Assembly (NCBI RefSeq): GCF_007991755.1
Contig: NZ_BJYY01000006.1
Location: 1-35,780 of the forward strand
DNA from: Cellulomonas aerilata
GTDB lineage: Bacteria; Actinomycetota; Actinomycetes; Actinomycetales; Cellulomonadaceae
DNA: 35,780 nucleotides
Direction: 5' to 3'
Below the pieces are notes generated by a model, which saw only the letters and a list, made by a program, of their open reading frames with translations, was not told where the DNA came from and did not search any database. Positions 1-8,048 of the stretch are shown here, piece after piece. How positions within the stretch are numbered: position 1 is the stretch's first letter; each line of letters opens with the position of its first letter. The translations under genes and the position numbers were made by a program.

Positions 1-1208
1 CCCGCCGGCGGGACCGGCGGGCTGTCGACGACCTCGTCTGCGAGGTCGGCGACGAACTCCGCGGACTGCCGGTCCACCTCGGGCAGCTTCGGGACGATCC
101 GCTCGCGGATGTCCAGGTTCGCCGGCAGGCCGAGGTCGGCGAGGATGATGTCGCCGGCGGTCTCGCTGTTGAGCATGAAGTCGATGAACCTCGCCGCCGC
201 CTCGGGGTGCTCGGTCTGGGCGGACATGGACGCGTACAGCGCGGGCTTGAAGTACATGCCGGTGCGCTCACCCTGCGACTCCCCGGGCCACCGCAGGAGC
301 TCGATGTCCTGCCCGGCGGCGTTCGCGACCGCCGAGAGCTGGTTGGTCCACTCCGGGACCATGCCGCCCGCGTTGGTCGCCACGAGCGACCGCTCGGGCC
401 CGACCGTCTCCAGCTCGACGGTGGTGGACGCGGGCGGCTGCCCCCCGGACTCCTGCAGGCCCAGGGCGACCTCCCAGAAGTCGACCAGCGTCTCGTCGGT
501 GTAGCCGAGCTCGCCGTCCTCGGTGAACAGCTGCTCGCCGCGCTGGCGCGCGAAGATGTTGAAGGCGGCGTCGTTCCACAGGTCCTGGCGCCCGATCGCC
601 CCGGTCCCCGAGGCGCTGATCTGCGTCGCGACCTCCGCGTAGTCCTCCCACGACCAGGTGGTGTCGTCCGGCAGGGGCACCCCCGCGTCGGCGAACACCT
701 TGGTGTTGGCCAGGACGGAGAAGACGTTCACGCCGGTCGGGATGGCGACCAGCTCGCCGTCCACCTCACCGGTCTCCAGCGTCCCCTGGTCCATGGCGTC
801 GGTGGCGATGTCGGTCTGGCTCAGGTCCGCCAGCACGCCGCGCTCGGCGTACTCGCGCAGGTACCGCTGCTCCTGCATCAGCACGTCCGGTGTGTCGCCG
901 GCGGCGACGGTGGTCGCCAGCTTGTCCCAGTAGCCGCCCCAGTCGGTGAAGTCGGTGACGATCTCCACGTCGGGGTTCTCGGCCATGAAGGCGTCGGCGA
1001 CCTCCTGGTACATCTCGTGGTAGTGGTCCGAGCCCCACCAGGCGAACCGGATCGAGACGGCCTCGCCGGACGCCGCCTCCTCCTCGGCCGAGGCGGCGCC
1101 GTCGTCGCCGCGGTCCCCCTGCCCGCAGGCGGTCAGCGCCAGGGCGGTGACGGTGAGCGTGGCGGCGAGGGCGGTCAGGCGGCGCGGGGAGCGTGGGCTG
1201 GTGCGCAT
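1..1208 (-). CDS. Sugar ABC transporter substrate-binding lipoprotein (partial)
   Basis: Extracellular solute-binding protein, family 1, expected to capture a sugar or oligosaccharide at the outer face of the membrane for an ABC importer. The N-terminus is a lipoprotein signal: arginine-rich start, hydrophobic stretch, lipobox LTAC at residues 25-28, then a Gly/Asp/Glu/Ala-rich linker. The mature part opens with the family-typical IRFAWWGSDHYHEMYQE and continues with EVVTDF-like and W-rich segments and a distal FMLNSETAGDIILADLGLP-type segment. The ATG at 1208 follows an AGGAGG with good spacing. About 402 codons are visible and the frame runs off the left edge, so only the last residues should be missing. 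Permease genes are presumably further left. Family is certain from the sequence; the exact sugar is not. Confidence 0.93.
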   Translation of the reverse strand, partial: MRTSPRSPRRLTALAATLTVTALALTACGQGDRGDDGAASAEEEAASGEAVSIRFAWWGSDHYHEMYQEVADAFMAENPDVEIVTDFTDWGGYWDKLATTVAAGDTPDVLMQEQRYLREYAERGVLADLSQTDIATDAMDQGTLETGEVDGELVAIPTGVNVFSVLANTKVFADAGVPLPDDTTWSWEDYAEVATQISASGTGAIGRQDLWNDAAFNIFARQRGEQLFTEDGELGYTDETLVDFWEVALGLQESGGQPPASTTVELETVGPERSLVATNAGGMVPEWTNQLSAVANAAGQDIELLRWPGESQGERTGMYFKPALYASMSAQTEHPEAAARFIDFMLNSETAGDIILADLGLPANLDIRERIVPKLPEVDRQSAEFVADLADEVVDSPPVPPA

Positions 1209-1287
1209 GGGGTCCTCCTGCTGCGGGTTGCGGACGGCGTCGTCGCCGGCCGGGGCGCGACCCCGTCGTCGGAGTCGCCGCCTGGTG

Positions 1288-1332
1288 GGGAAGGCGCTTT
1301 CCCAGCGTGGTGGCCGCCGGCGACGATGTCAA
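1288..1332 (-). promoter_or_regulatory. Promoter with overlapping LacI-type operator for the sugar-binding protein gene
   Basis: On the minus strand a perfect TTGACA (-35, 1327-1332) is followed after 17 nt by CACGCT (-10, 1304-1309). Directly after it lies a near-perfect 16-bp inverted repeat, GGGAAAGCGCCTTCCC (1288-1303), centred on GCGC. The start site would fall about 7 nt past the -10, near the middle of this repeat, a classic repressor position. The repeat resembles LacI-family operators such as the CelR box of cellulolytic actinomycetes. The gene would thus be repressed until an inducing sugar is present. Sites are seen directly; the regulator is inferred. Confidence 0.72.
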
Positions 1333-1470
1333 GGACCTTCCGTACGGCGGTCACGGCACCGGCGGACCGCGCGCGATCCCGTGCGGGACGGCGTCGGACG
1401 GCCGCGCACCTCGGCCGGTCAGCGGCTGCCCGGACCGCCGCCGCGATCCGGGGCGACGCACCCGCTGCTG

Positions 1471-2286
1471 TCAGGCTCCGACCGGGAGCTCGGCCCAGAC
1501 GACCTTGCCGCCCTCGTCCAGCAGCTCGGTGCCCCAGGCGACGGCGAGCGCCGACACGATGTGCATGCCACGGCCGCTCTCGCCGCTGATCGTCGGGGGC
1601 CGGGGGTCCGGCGTCCCGGTCCCGCCGTCGACGACCTCGACGCGCACGGTCGCGCCGCGCCGGGACAGCCGCAGCCGGCAGGCGCTCGCCGCGTGGGTGA
1701 TCGCGTTCGTCACGAGCTCGCTGACGACGATCTGCGACGTGTCCTCGACCTGGGACAGGTCCCAGCCGACCAGCGTCTCGCGCAGGAACCGTCGCGCCTC
1801 CCGGACGCTGCGCAGGTCGCGCGGCAGGTCCACGACCGCGACGTCCTGCTGGACGCCGACCGTGGTGAGGAGGTCGAGGAGGTAGTCCAGGTCCGCGTCC
1901 TTGAGCACGACGCCCTCGACGCGCTCGGCGATCCAGGCGCGCTCGGCCGGGTCCAGCCATCCGGAGAAGACGACGATCTTGCTGCCGGGGGACTGCTCGC
2001 GCAGGTGGGTGAGCACCTCGCGCCCCGCGATGTCAGGCAGGCCGAGGTCCAGGACGACGAGGTCGGGGCGCAGCTCGCCGGCCAGCCGCACCGCCTCGGC
2101 TCCGTCGCCGGCCTCGCCCACCACCTCGAAGCCGCCGCGGAAGCGCAACGCGGTACGCACCAGGCGGCGGACCTCCGGTACGTCGTCGACGAGGACGACC
2201 CTGGTAGCCACGGGTGGAAGATTAGCCCCGTGCGCAGCCGCGCGAGGAACCCGACGCGGCGCCGGGACGGACGACGTCGCCGTCAT
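1471..2286 (-). CDS. Response regulator with RsbW-like ATPase output (REC-HATPase_c)
   Basis: Fusion of a receiver domain (about residues 28-145) with a SpoIIAB/RsbW-type anti-sigma ATPase domain (about 155-268). The receiver has the acidic pair DD at 34-35, phospho-acceptor Asp80 (VVLDLGLPD) and Lys129 (VVLKD). The ATPase domain shows the N box (SELVTNAITHA), VEVVDGGTG and GRGMHIV, all needed for ATP binding. No DNA-binding domain follows, so output is probably sequestration or phosphorylation of a protein partner. The ATG at 2286 overlaps the stop of the upstream kinase gene (ATGA), implying translational coupling and a cognate pair. A GTG at 2211 would give a protein beginning directly at the receiver and is an alternative. 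The sigma factor or anti-sigma antagonist is not in the immediate neighbourhood. Confidence 0.88.
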   Translation of the reverse strand: MTATSSVPAPRRVPRAAAHGANLPPVATRVVLVDDVPEVRRLVRTALRFRGGFEVVGEAGDGAEAVRLAGELRPDLVVLDLGLPDIAGREVLTHLREQSPGSKIVVFSGWLDPAERAWIAERVEGVVLKDADLDYLLDLLTTVGVQQDVAVVDLPRDLRSVREARRFLRETLVGWDLSQVEDTSQIVVSELVTNAITHAASACRLRLSRRGATVRVEVVDGGTGTPDPRPPTISGESGRGMHIVSALAVAWGTELLDEGGKVVWAELPVGA

Positions 2287-4259
2287 GCCCGCGGGAGGGA
2301 CAGCGCGAAGGTGCTGGGCGCACCGTCGACGGCGGGCTCGTACCAGGCGTCCCCCCCGTGCGCCCGCGCGAGCTCGCGCACGATGAACAGCCCGAGGCCG
2401 GTGCCGCGACGCTGCTCGCCGGTCACGAACCGCTCGAACAACCGGGACCGCACGGCCTCGGGGACACCGGGCCCGTGGTCGCTGACCCGGACGACGACGT
2501 CGCCGCTCCCGGTCGGCGCGGCAGTCAGGCGGACGGGGGGCGCACCGTGCCGCAGCGCGTTCCCGAGCAGGTTGTCCACCGCCTGCGCCAGCCGGTCGTG
2601 GTCGGCGCGGACGGTCAGCGCCGGGTCGACGTCGACGGCGATCTCCTGGCCGGGGTGCGCGAGACGGGCGGCCGCGGCGGCGGCGAGCAGGACCTCGGCG
2701 AGCACCACCCGACCCAGGTCGAGCCGGACCGCCCCCGCCTCCAGGCGCGAGGCGGTGAGCAGCTCGCCGAGCAGCCGGCGAAGCCGTGCCGCGCTGCTGC
2801 GCATCCCCTCGAAGAGCTCGCTGCGCTCCTCGTCGGCGAGCTGCGTCCAGTAGCGGGACAGCGTGTCCGCCGAGCCCCCCAGCACGGTGACGGGCGTCCG
2901 CAGCTCGTGGGCGGTCACGGCGAGGAACTGCGACTGGTCGGCGGCGGCCTGCACCAGGCGGGCGTTCATCTGCTCCAGGTCCGTCTTGGCCGCGGTCAGT
3001 GCCGCGGCGGCGCTCTCGCGCTGCTCGCTGGCGTACCGGCGCTCGGTGATGTCGCGGGTCACCTTGGCGAACCCGACGAGCTCGCCGGCCGCGTTGCGGA
3101 CCGCCGTGATCACGACGTTCGCCCAGAAGGTGGTGCCGTCCTTGCGGACGCGCCAGCCCTCCTCCTCGTAGTGGCCGTCGCGGAGCGCCATCTCCAGCTC
3201 GTGCTCGGGGTGCCGGCTGACCTGCTTGTCGACAGGGTAGAAGCGGCGGAAGTGCTGGCCGATGATCTCCTCGGCGGAGTACCCCTTGATGCGCTGGGCG
3301 CCGACGTTCCAGCTCGCCACCCGTCCCGTGGGGTCCAGCATGAAGATGGCGTAGTCCTCCACCGCCTCGACCAGCAGCCGGAACCGCTCCTCGCTCTGCC
3401 GCAGGCGCTCCTGCGCCGCCCGCCGCTCGGTCACGTCCTGGGCCTGCAGGAACAGGTAGAGCGGGCGACCCTCACGGCCGCGGACGACGGCGATCGTGGC
3501 GGCGAGCCGGCGAGTGCCACCGGCGACGCCGTGCTCGACCTGGACCACGTCGGCACGGCCGGCGTTGAGGTCCTCGACCGCCGCACGGACGCGGGCCTGC
3601 CCACCGCCGGTGGTGAGGTCGGCGTAGTCGGCGCCGAGCAGCTCGTCGTTCGGCCGGTCCAGGACCTCCGCCAGCGCGCGGTTCGCGCGGACCACGCTGC
3701 CGGTGAGGGTCATCGTCGCCATCCCGATGGCCGCCTCCTCGAACACCTCCCGGAAGCGCTCGAGGTCCTCGCCCAGCACGTGCGCCGCCGGGTCCGGGCG
3801 CTGCTCGGTCGAGCCACCGGCCCCCTCGTCGCGAGGAGCCGCGCCGCGGGGGACGTCACGCTCGTGCTCGCCGTCACGGCCGTCGCGCTCCAGCAGCTCG
3901 TCGAGCGCCGCAGCGAGCCGGTCCAGGGGCAGGGACTTCTCCAGGAAGCCCGCGGCCCCGAGCTGGCGGCCCCGCGACGCCAGGCCGCGCTCGTCGAACC
4001 CCGTGAAGAGGACCACCCGCGTGCCGGGTGAGGCGACCAGCACACGGGGCAGCGCCTCGAGACCGTCCATGCGGGGCATCGAGACGTCCAGCAGCATGAG
4101 GCCGGGCCGGTGCTGCCCGGCGAGCTCGACGGCGTCGAGGCCGGAACCGCCCTCGCCCACGACGACGAAGCGGCCGGACAGCCGCAGGTGGGTGCGGAGC
4201 AGCGACCGGACCTCGGGGGCGTCGTCGACCAGCACGACGGTCGTCGCCTCGGGAGTCAT
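2283..4259 (-). CDS. Hybrid sensor histidine kinase (REC-PAS-PAS-HisKA-HATPase)
   Basis: 658-residue soluble kinase with an N-terminal receiver (residues 8-125; acidic DD 12-13, phospho-acceptor Asp58, Lys108), a first PAS domain (about 165-280), a second PAS/PAC domain (about 290-408, ending TRDITERR), a HisKA dimerisation helix with phospho-His451 (TAHELRTP), and an ATPase domain with DNLLGNALRHG, VSDHGPGVP and GTGLGLFIVRE. No membrane segment is seen, so the signal is cytosolic (redox, light or a small ligand sensed by PAS) or arrives through the receiver. Phosphate probably passes to the overlapping REC-ATPase protein downstream. The ATG at 4259 has no Shine-Dalgarno but a TACCGT box 6 nt upstream, fitting a leaderless start. 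A receiver in front of a kinase is a less common order than kinase then receiver. Confidence 0.93.
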   Translation of the reverse strand: MTPEATTVVLVDDAPEVRSLLRTHLRLSGRFVVVGEGGSGLDAVELAGQHRPGLMLLDVSMPRMDGLEALPRVLVASPGTRVVLFTGFDERGLASRGRQLGAAGFLEKSLPLDRLAAALDELLERDGRDGEHERDVPRGAAPRDEGAGGSTEQRPDPAAHVLGEDLERFREVFEEAAIGMATMTLTGSVVRANRALAEVLDRPNDELLGADYADLTTGGGQARVRAAVEDLNAGRADVVQVEHGVAGGTRRLAATIAVVRGREGRPLYLFLQAQDVTERRAAQERLRQSEERFRLLVEAVEDYAIFMLDPTGRVASWNVGAQRIKGYSAEEIIGQHFRRFYPVDKQVSRHPEHELEMALRDGHYEEEGWRVRKDGTTFWANVVITAVRNAAGELVGFAKVTRDITERRYASEQRESAAAALTAAKTDLEQMNARLVQAAADQSQFLAVTAHELRTPVTVLGGSADTLSRYWTQLADEERSELFEGMRSSAARLRRLLGELLTASRLEAGAVRLDLGRVVLAEVLLAAAAAARLAHPGQEIAVDVDPALTVRADHDRLAQAVDNLLGNALRHGAPPVRLTAAPTGSGDVVVRVSDHGPGVPEAVRSRLFERFVTGEQRRGTGLGLFIVRELARAHGGDAWYEPAVDGAPSTFALSLPRA

Positions 4260-4265
4260 GGCCCG

Positions 4266-4271
4266 ACGGTA
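4266..4271 (-). promoter_or_regulatory. -10 element of probable leaderless promoter for the hybrid kinase operon
   Basis: TACCGT on the minus strand, separated by 6 nt (CGGGCC) from the ATG at 4259. The distance puts the transcription start at or next to the A of ATG. The identical box and spacing occur before the DUF427 gene (19030-19035). No convincing -35 is visible. Confidence 0.5.
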
Positions 4272-4285
4272 GCCCGCGCGGCGAG

Positions 4286-4314
4286 TTGGCTCTCGTCGCC
4301 CGGGACGGCAGGCT
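4286..4314 (+). promoter_or_regulatory. Promoter of the 112-residue hypothetical gene
   Basis: TTGGCT (-35, 4286-4291), a 17-nt spacer, then CAGGCT (-10, 4309-4314), ending 7 nt before the ATG at 4322. Spacing fits a housekeeping sigma-70-type promoter with a leaderless start. The TTG at 4286, which would otherwise be a possible start codon, is better explained as the -35 box. It lies divergent to the kinase promoter within 62 bp. Confidence 0.6.
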
Positions 4315-4321
4315 TGGGAGG

Positions 4322-4660
4322 ATGAGAGAGAGCGAGAGCAAGGACCTGCGCGCCGTCGACCGTGCGCACTTCAGCGTGACCCTGGACGCCCAGAACGGGC
4401 GGCACCGCGGGGAGATGACGCTGTACGGCGCGGGGCAGCCGATCCTCTACGCGCCGCTCGGCCCGGCCGTGTGGGACCACGTCTTCCACGACCCGAACGT
4501 CTGGCACGAGCGCGACGACCTGATGCGGCTGATCGCGAACTTCGAGCTGGAGGTGCTCGGGCTGACGCTGACGGGCGACCGTTCGACGGAGCGCTTCATC
4601 CCGGCGGACGGCGGAGGGCCGCTGCTGTACAGCAACACGGTCGAGCACCTGTGGCGGTGA
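4322..4660 (+). CDS. Hypothetical protein, 112 residues
   Basis: I do not recognise this family. The predicted protein is small, soluble and mildly acidic, with no signal peptide or membrane segment. It reads as an alternating beta/alpha domain: a charged N-terminus (RESESKD), a strand-rich part (HFSVTLDAQ, GEMTLYGAG), a WDHVFHDPN segment and an FELEVLGLTLTGD segment. Third codon positions are strongly G/C, supporting real coding. Start chosen at ATG 4322 because it sits 7 nt after a good -10 box; the in-frame TTG at 4286 lies in the -35 box. Transcribed alone, divergently from the hybrid kinase operon; the shared intergenic region might mean shared control, but nothing shows this directly. 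Confidence 0.72.
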   Translation: MRESESKDLRAVDRAHFSVTLDAQNGRHRGEMTLYGAGQPILYAPLGPAVWDHVFHDPNVWHERDDLMRLIANFELEVLGLTLTGDRSTERFIPADGGGPLLYSNTVEHLWR

Positions 4661-4665
4661 CCGGG

Positions 4666-4742
4666 GGCTGAGGGGACGTCCCCAGCCGGGCGCCGGCGCG
4701 CGGTCGGGTGGCCGACCGGCCGGTCCCCGCTGGGCCGGTCGG
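4666..4742 (+). terminator. Two consecutive stem-loops after the hypothetical gene
   Basis: First hairpin 4666-4687: GGCT...GGGG / CCCC...AGCC with loop ACGT and a two-base bulge. Second hairpin 4712-4742: a perfect 10-bp stem (CCGACCGGCC / GGCCGGTCGG) with an 11-nt loop. Neither has a U tract, usual for high-GC actinomycetes. They lie between the stop at 4660 and the next start at 4848, so probably end the upstream transcript. Confidence 0.5.
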
Positions 4743-4847
4743 GGGACGCGGCAGGGTCGTGCTGCCGGACCGGCTCCGGTCGTGTCGGTGGCGGCCGATA
4801 CACCATGCGGGGGCGAGTCGCGCCACCGACGTGGAGGGGGACCAGGG

Positions 4848-6104
4848 ATGCCGGCCGATCAGGGGCTCGTCCTCACGCGCCTGTCGCTGTCCTCCGTGAC
4901 GTGGTGGTCCGGTGTGCTGACGGGGGTCGCGCTGCTCGTGGCGGCGGTGGTCCGGGACGGGGCGCTCCTGTCGCTCGGCGGGCCTGCCCTGGTCATGACG
5001 GCGGCCCTGCTCGTCGTCCTCGAGGTGCGCCCGATCATCGTCAGCGGGCGCTACGACCCGCAGGGCGTGACCCTCTCGACGGCGTTCGTCTTCGCCCTGA
5101 TGTTCATGTGGGGGCTGTGGCCCGCGGTCATCGCGCAGAGCCTGGCGACGATCGCGTCCGAGGCGCGCCGACGCAAGCCGCTCCCCAAGCTGCTCTTCAA
5201 CGTCGGCCAGTACAACGTCTCCCTCGCAGCCGGGTGGCTCGTCATGCACCTCGCCGGGCGTGCGGCGTCCCTCGAGGAGCCGCTGCACGCCCTCGAGGCG
5301 GCGGACACCTGGTGGGTGGTGGGCGCGTGGCTCGCCTACTTCTGGACCAACAACGCGCTCGTCTCGGGCGTGCTGTCCTACGCCGACTCGTTCCGGTCCC
5401 TCATGACCGAGGACCTGGGCTACTACGTCACCACGACGTTCCCCGTGCTCGCCCTGTCACCGGTCGTCGTGGTCCTCGCGGAGCACGCCTGGGGGATGCT
5501 GCCGCTGCTGCTCATCCCGCTCGCGCTCGTGTACAAGACCGCCAGCATGTCCCTGCAGCAGGAGCACCTGGCGGGTCACGACCCGCTCACGGGCCTGCCG
5601 AACCGGGCGGGCTTCCAGAGCTCGCTGGGCGACACCCTGGGCGCCGCGGAGCGGACCGGCCAGCCGTGCGCCCTGTTCCTCATCGACCTCGACGGCTTCA
5701 AGGAGGTCAACGACACGCTCGGGCACGCAGCCGGGGACGAGCTGCTCGTGGGGTTCGCCGAGAGGCTGAGCGCGACGACCCGGGGGTCGGGCACGGTGGC
5801 GCGGCTCGGTGGCGACGAGTTCGCGGTGATCCTGCCGGCCACCGAGGAGGGCGAGGCCGTACGCGCGGCCGAGCGGGTGACCACGTCGCTCGAGGAGCCC
5901 CTCGACGTGGGCGGGCGCACCGTGAGGCTGCGGGCCTCGCTCGGGATCTCGGTATACCCGCGGCACGCCGCCGACGCCCAGACCCTGCTGCAGCTCGCCG
6001 ACGTGGCGATGTACGTGGCGAAGGGCGCCGGCAGCGGGGTGGCCGTCTACGACCCCCGCACGGACCGGTTCGCCGGGGACCGGGAGCGGGCGCAGCTGGT
6101 CTGA
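4848..6104 (+). CDS. Membrane-bound diguanylate cyclase (GGDEF)
   Basis: Makes cyclic di-GMP from two GTP. The N-terminal half (residues about 18-230) is a sensor of roughly six to seven hydrophobic segments, resembling MASE-type integral membrane sensors. The catalytic GGDEF domain covers about 240-410: DPLTGLPNR (245-253), metal-binding FLIDLDGFKEVND (277-289), and an intact RLGGDEF (GGDEF at 321-325). The inhibitory I-site RxxD, normally five residues before GGDEF, reads RGSG (312-315), so the Asp is missing and product inhibition is probably lost. There is no EAL domain. The ATG at 4848 follows a purine-rich GGAGGGGG at 4833-4840; an upstream in-frame GTG at 4782 lacks such support and would add 22 Gly/Arg-rich residues before the first membrane segment. 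Confidence 0.92.
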   Translation: MPADQGLVLTRLSLSSVTWWSGVLTGVALLVAAVVRDGALLSLGGPALVMTAALLVVLEVRPIIVSGRYDPQGVTLSTAFVFALMFMWGLWPAVIAQSLATIASEARRRKPLPKLLFNVGQYNVSLAAGWLVMHLAGRAASLEEPLHALEAADTWWVVGAWLAYFWTNNALVSGVLSYADSFRSLMTEDLGYYVTTTFPVLALSPVVVVLAEHAWGMLPLLLIPLALVYKTASMSLQQEHLAGHDPLTGLPNRAGFQSSLGDTLGAAERTGQPCALFLIDLDGFKEVNDTLGHAAGDELLVGFAERLSATTRGSGTVARLGGDEFAVILPATEEGEAVRAAERVTTSLEEPLDVGGRTVRLRASLGISVYPRHAADAQTLLQLADVAMYVAKGAGSGVAVYDPRTDRFAGDRERAQLV

Positions 6105-6160
6105 CCTGCGTCCCCGCGTCCCGAGCCGGTCGGCTGGACCGCCGTCGGCGGACCGGGCCC

Positions 6161-6166
6161 CAGGAT
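6161..6166 (+). promoter_or_regulatory. -10 element before the DUF1990 gene
   Basis: CAGGAT followed by six G residues and then the GTG start at 6173. Spacing is the same as at other genes in this window that seem to be leaderless. There is no separate Shine-Dalgarno; the G-run could serve weakly as one. Confidence 0.42.
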
Positions 6167-6172
6167 GGGGGG

Positions 6173-6760
6173 GTGGACCACCAGCACCGGGACGTGCGCC
6201 GGGCGGAGCGGGGGATCGCCCGGTCGCGCCGCCTCGCCGATCTGCCGCTCACCTACACGTGGGTCGGCGCGTCGATGTCCGACGCCGTCCCGGGGCCCGC
6301 GCGGGTCACGCGGGCACGCCGCATCGGGCAGGGCGAGCCGGCGTTCCGCGCCGCCTCCGAGCTGCTGCTGACCTGGGGCATGCACCGCGACGCCGGCCTC
6401 GCCGTCCGGGCGAGCGACGAGCGGGTCCGGCTCGGGAGCGTCGTCGTGCTGGACCTCGGGCGCCGACCGTTCCGGCTGCGGGCGCCGTGCCGGGTGGTGG
6501 CGGTGATCGACGAGCCCCGCCGACAGGGGTTCGCCTACGGCACCCTGCCCGGACATCCCGAGAGCGGCGAGGAGCTGTTCCTCGTGACGCTCACGGACGA
6601 CGGGCTGCAGGTGCTGGTCCAGGCGTCGTCGCGCCCCGCGACGTGGTGGGCCCGGGCGGGCGCGCCGGTGACCCGCGCGGTCCAGGCGCTGCTGCTCGAC
6701 CGCTACGTCCGAGCCCTCGCCCGCGCCGCCCGCGCCGCGGACCGCCTCCCGCCGACCTGA
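6173..6760 (+). CDS. DUF1990 family protein
   Basis: 195-residue protein matching the DUF1990 family by its typical order of motifs: LPLTYTWVGAS near the N-terminus, RRIGQGEPAF, LLTWGMHRDAGL, a beta-rich centre with RLRAPCRVVAVIDEPRRQGFAYGTLPGHP split over residues about 100-130, and the terminal SRPATWWARAG segment. The family has no established biochemical role; the GTLPGHPE(S/C)GEE stretch is its signature. No signal peptide or membrane segment. The GTG at 6173 was chosen because it gives the normal family N-terminus and lies 6 nt after a -10-like CAGGAT. It converges on the ScyD/E-like gene, with a strong stem-loop between them. Confidence 0.88.
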   Translation: MDHQHRDVRRAERGIARSRRLADLPLTYTWVGASMSDAVPGPARVTRARRIGQGEPAFRAASELLLTWGMHRDAGLAVRASDERVRLGSVVVLDLGRRPFRLRAPCRVVAVIDEPRRQGFAYGTLPGHPESGEELFLVTLTDDGLQVLVQASSRPATWWARAGAPVTRAVQALLLDRYVRALARAARAADRLPPT

Positions 6761-6805
6761 CCTGCACGGACGGGAACCGCACGCGGACGGAGACCGCACG
6801 CGTCA

Positions 6806-6838
6806 GCGCCCCGGACCGCGGCAGGCGGTCCGGGGCGC
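6806..6838. terminator. Bidirectional stem-loop terminator
   Basis: A perfect 14-bp inverted repeat (GCGCCCCGGACCGC at 6806-6819 and its complement at 6825-6838) with a 5-nt loop GGCAG. It lies between the convergent DUF1990 gene (ends 6760) and ScyD/E-like gene (ends 6858) and can serve both. No U tract, normal for this GC content. Confidence 0.82.
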
Positions 6839-6857
6839 CGGCGGTGCAGGGTCGGCG

Positions 6858-8048
6858 TCAGTGACCCAGCTGCACCCGAAGGATCTCGCCCTCGCCGGCG
6901 AACACCGAGCGGTTGGAGATGTACGCGTGGTCGTCCCGCACCGCGATCCCGCCCGGGGCGAACAGCGGGTCCTCGAGCAGGACGGTGTGCCGGCTGGTGT
7001 CGTGCCGGTCGACGTGGATCAGCGCGCCGGTCCAGTCACCGTCGGGGCCGAACGCGGCGAGCAGGCCGTTGTGGGCGATCTCCAGGACGAGCAGGTCGCC
7101 GTCCTCGGTGAAGGCCAGGTCGATGATGTTCGTGAACCCGTCCGCGTAGACCGTGGGCTCCTCCCCGACCTCGAAGCGCCACACGGTGGCGGTGCCCGGC
7201 GTGAACGGGAAGCCGGTGAGCTGGCCGACGTAGAACGCCCCGTCCGGCCCGACGACGACGGAGTTGGGGACCGGGTCGGCCTCGATCATCGCCCCGGGGG
7301 GTGCGCCGGGGATCTGGACGGGAGCCTCGTGCGGGAACACGAACACGGTCTCGACGTCACCGTTGCGGCGCACGCGCAGCAGCGCGTTGCCGCCCGCGTC
7401 GGCCACGTACGTCCGGTTCCCCCGCGCGGCGACCGAGTTGGGGTTGCTGTCGAAGTCGTCCTCCTCCGGGTTGGCGGACAGCTCGTGCGCGCCGATGTCG
7501 GCCACCAGGTCGAGCGCACCCGAGCGCCGGTCCAGCCGGTTGAGCGTGTCCAGGCGCGACGCCAGGGGCGACGGCCCGATGCCGCCGTCGGCCTCCGGTC
7601 TCGTCCGGATGCCCGGGTCGGCGGCCAGCCCGATCGTGGCGAGCAGCCGACCCTGGCTGTCGAAGGCGACGTCGGACGGCCCGATGGCCTCGCCGCCGGT
7701 CTCCTCCACGGCCAGGGAGGGCAGGCCGGTGACGTGGTCCCGCACCGTGCCGACGCCCTGGTCCGGGTCGTGCAGGACCGAGATCCTGCCGCTCGGGCCG
7801 AGGCACGTCTCGCCGACGACGCCGGGGAAGCAGGGCCCGTCGCCGCCGCTCCCGGCCTGCGCGATCCACAGGCTCCCTCGCCGGTCCAGTGCCAGCCCAC
7901 GCGGGCTGTCGAGCCCCTCGGCGACGACCACAGGGTCGCCGATCACGACGGTGTCGTCCTCGTCGTCGGCGACGGCGGACGCGACACCCAGCGGCAGCGC
8001 CAGGGCGGCGGCCGCACCACAGACGAGCGCTCTGCGGAGTCTTCGCAT
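6858..8048 (-). CDS. Secreted ScyD/ScyE family beta-propeller-like protein
   Basis: 396-residue exported protein. Residues 1-27 form a Sec signal peptide (MRRLRRALVCG, Ala/Leu-rich core, ASAVA before an acidic DDEDD). The rest is a repeat-rich propeller typical of the ScyD/ScyE family: PRGLALDRRGSLWIAQAG, IGPSDVAFDSQGRL, PNSVAARGNRTYVADAGGN, PNSVVVGPDGAFYVGQL, DLAFTEDGDLLVLEIA and PGGIAVRDDHAYIS blades. ScyD and ScyE were named from cyanobacterial scytonemin clusters, but most actinomycete members lie outside such clusters and have no known substrate; nothing here suggests scytonemin synthesis. An excellent RBS (GGGAGGT) precedes the ATG at 8048. A pair of cysteines near residues 77 and 87 could form a disulfide. 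Confidence 0.88.
   Translation of the reverse strand: MRRLRRALVCGAAAALALPLGVASAVADDEDDTVVIGDPVVVAEGLDSPRGLALDRRGSLWIAQAGSGGDGPCFPGVVGETCLGPSGRISVLHDPDQGVGTVRDHVTGLPSLAVEETGGEAIGPSDVAFDSQGRLLATIGLAADPGIRTRPEADGGIGPSPLASRLDTLNRLDRRSGALDLVADIGAHELSANPEEDDFDSNPNSVAARGNRTYVADAGGNALLRVRRNGDVETVFVFPHEAPVQIPGAPPGAMIEADPVPNSVVVGPDGAFYVGQLTGFPFTPGTATVWRFEVGEEPTVYADGFTNIIDLAFTEDGDLLVLEIAHNGLLAAFGPDGDWTGALIHVDRHDTSRHTVLLEDPLFAPGGIAVRDDHAYISNRSVFAGEGEILRVQLGH

Noticed and set aside
207-1589. 460-codon plus-strand frame at the left end
   Set aside because: Antisense to the substrate-binding lipoprotein, which has an RBS, lipobox, promoter and family motifs.
4286-4321. TTG at 4286 as the start of the small hypothetical gene
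   Set aside because: It coincides with a -35 box whose -10 lies 17 nt downstream, so it would be upstream of the transcription start.
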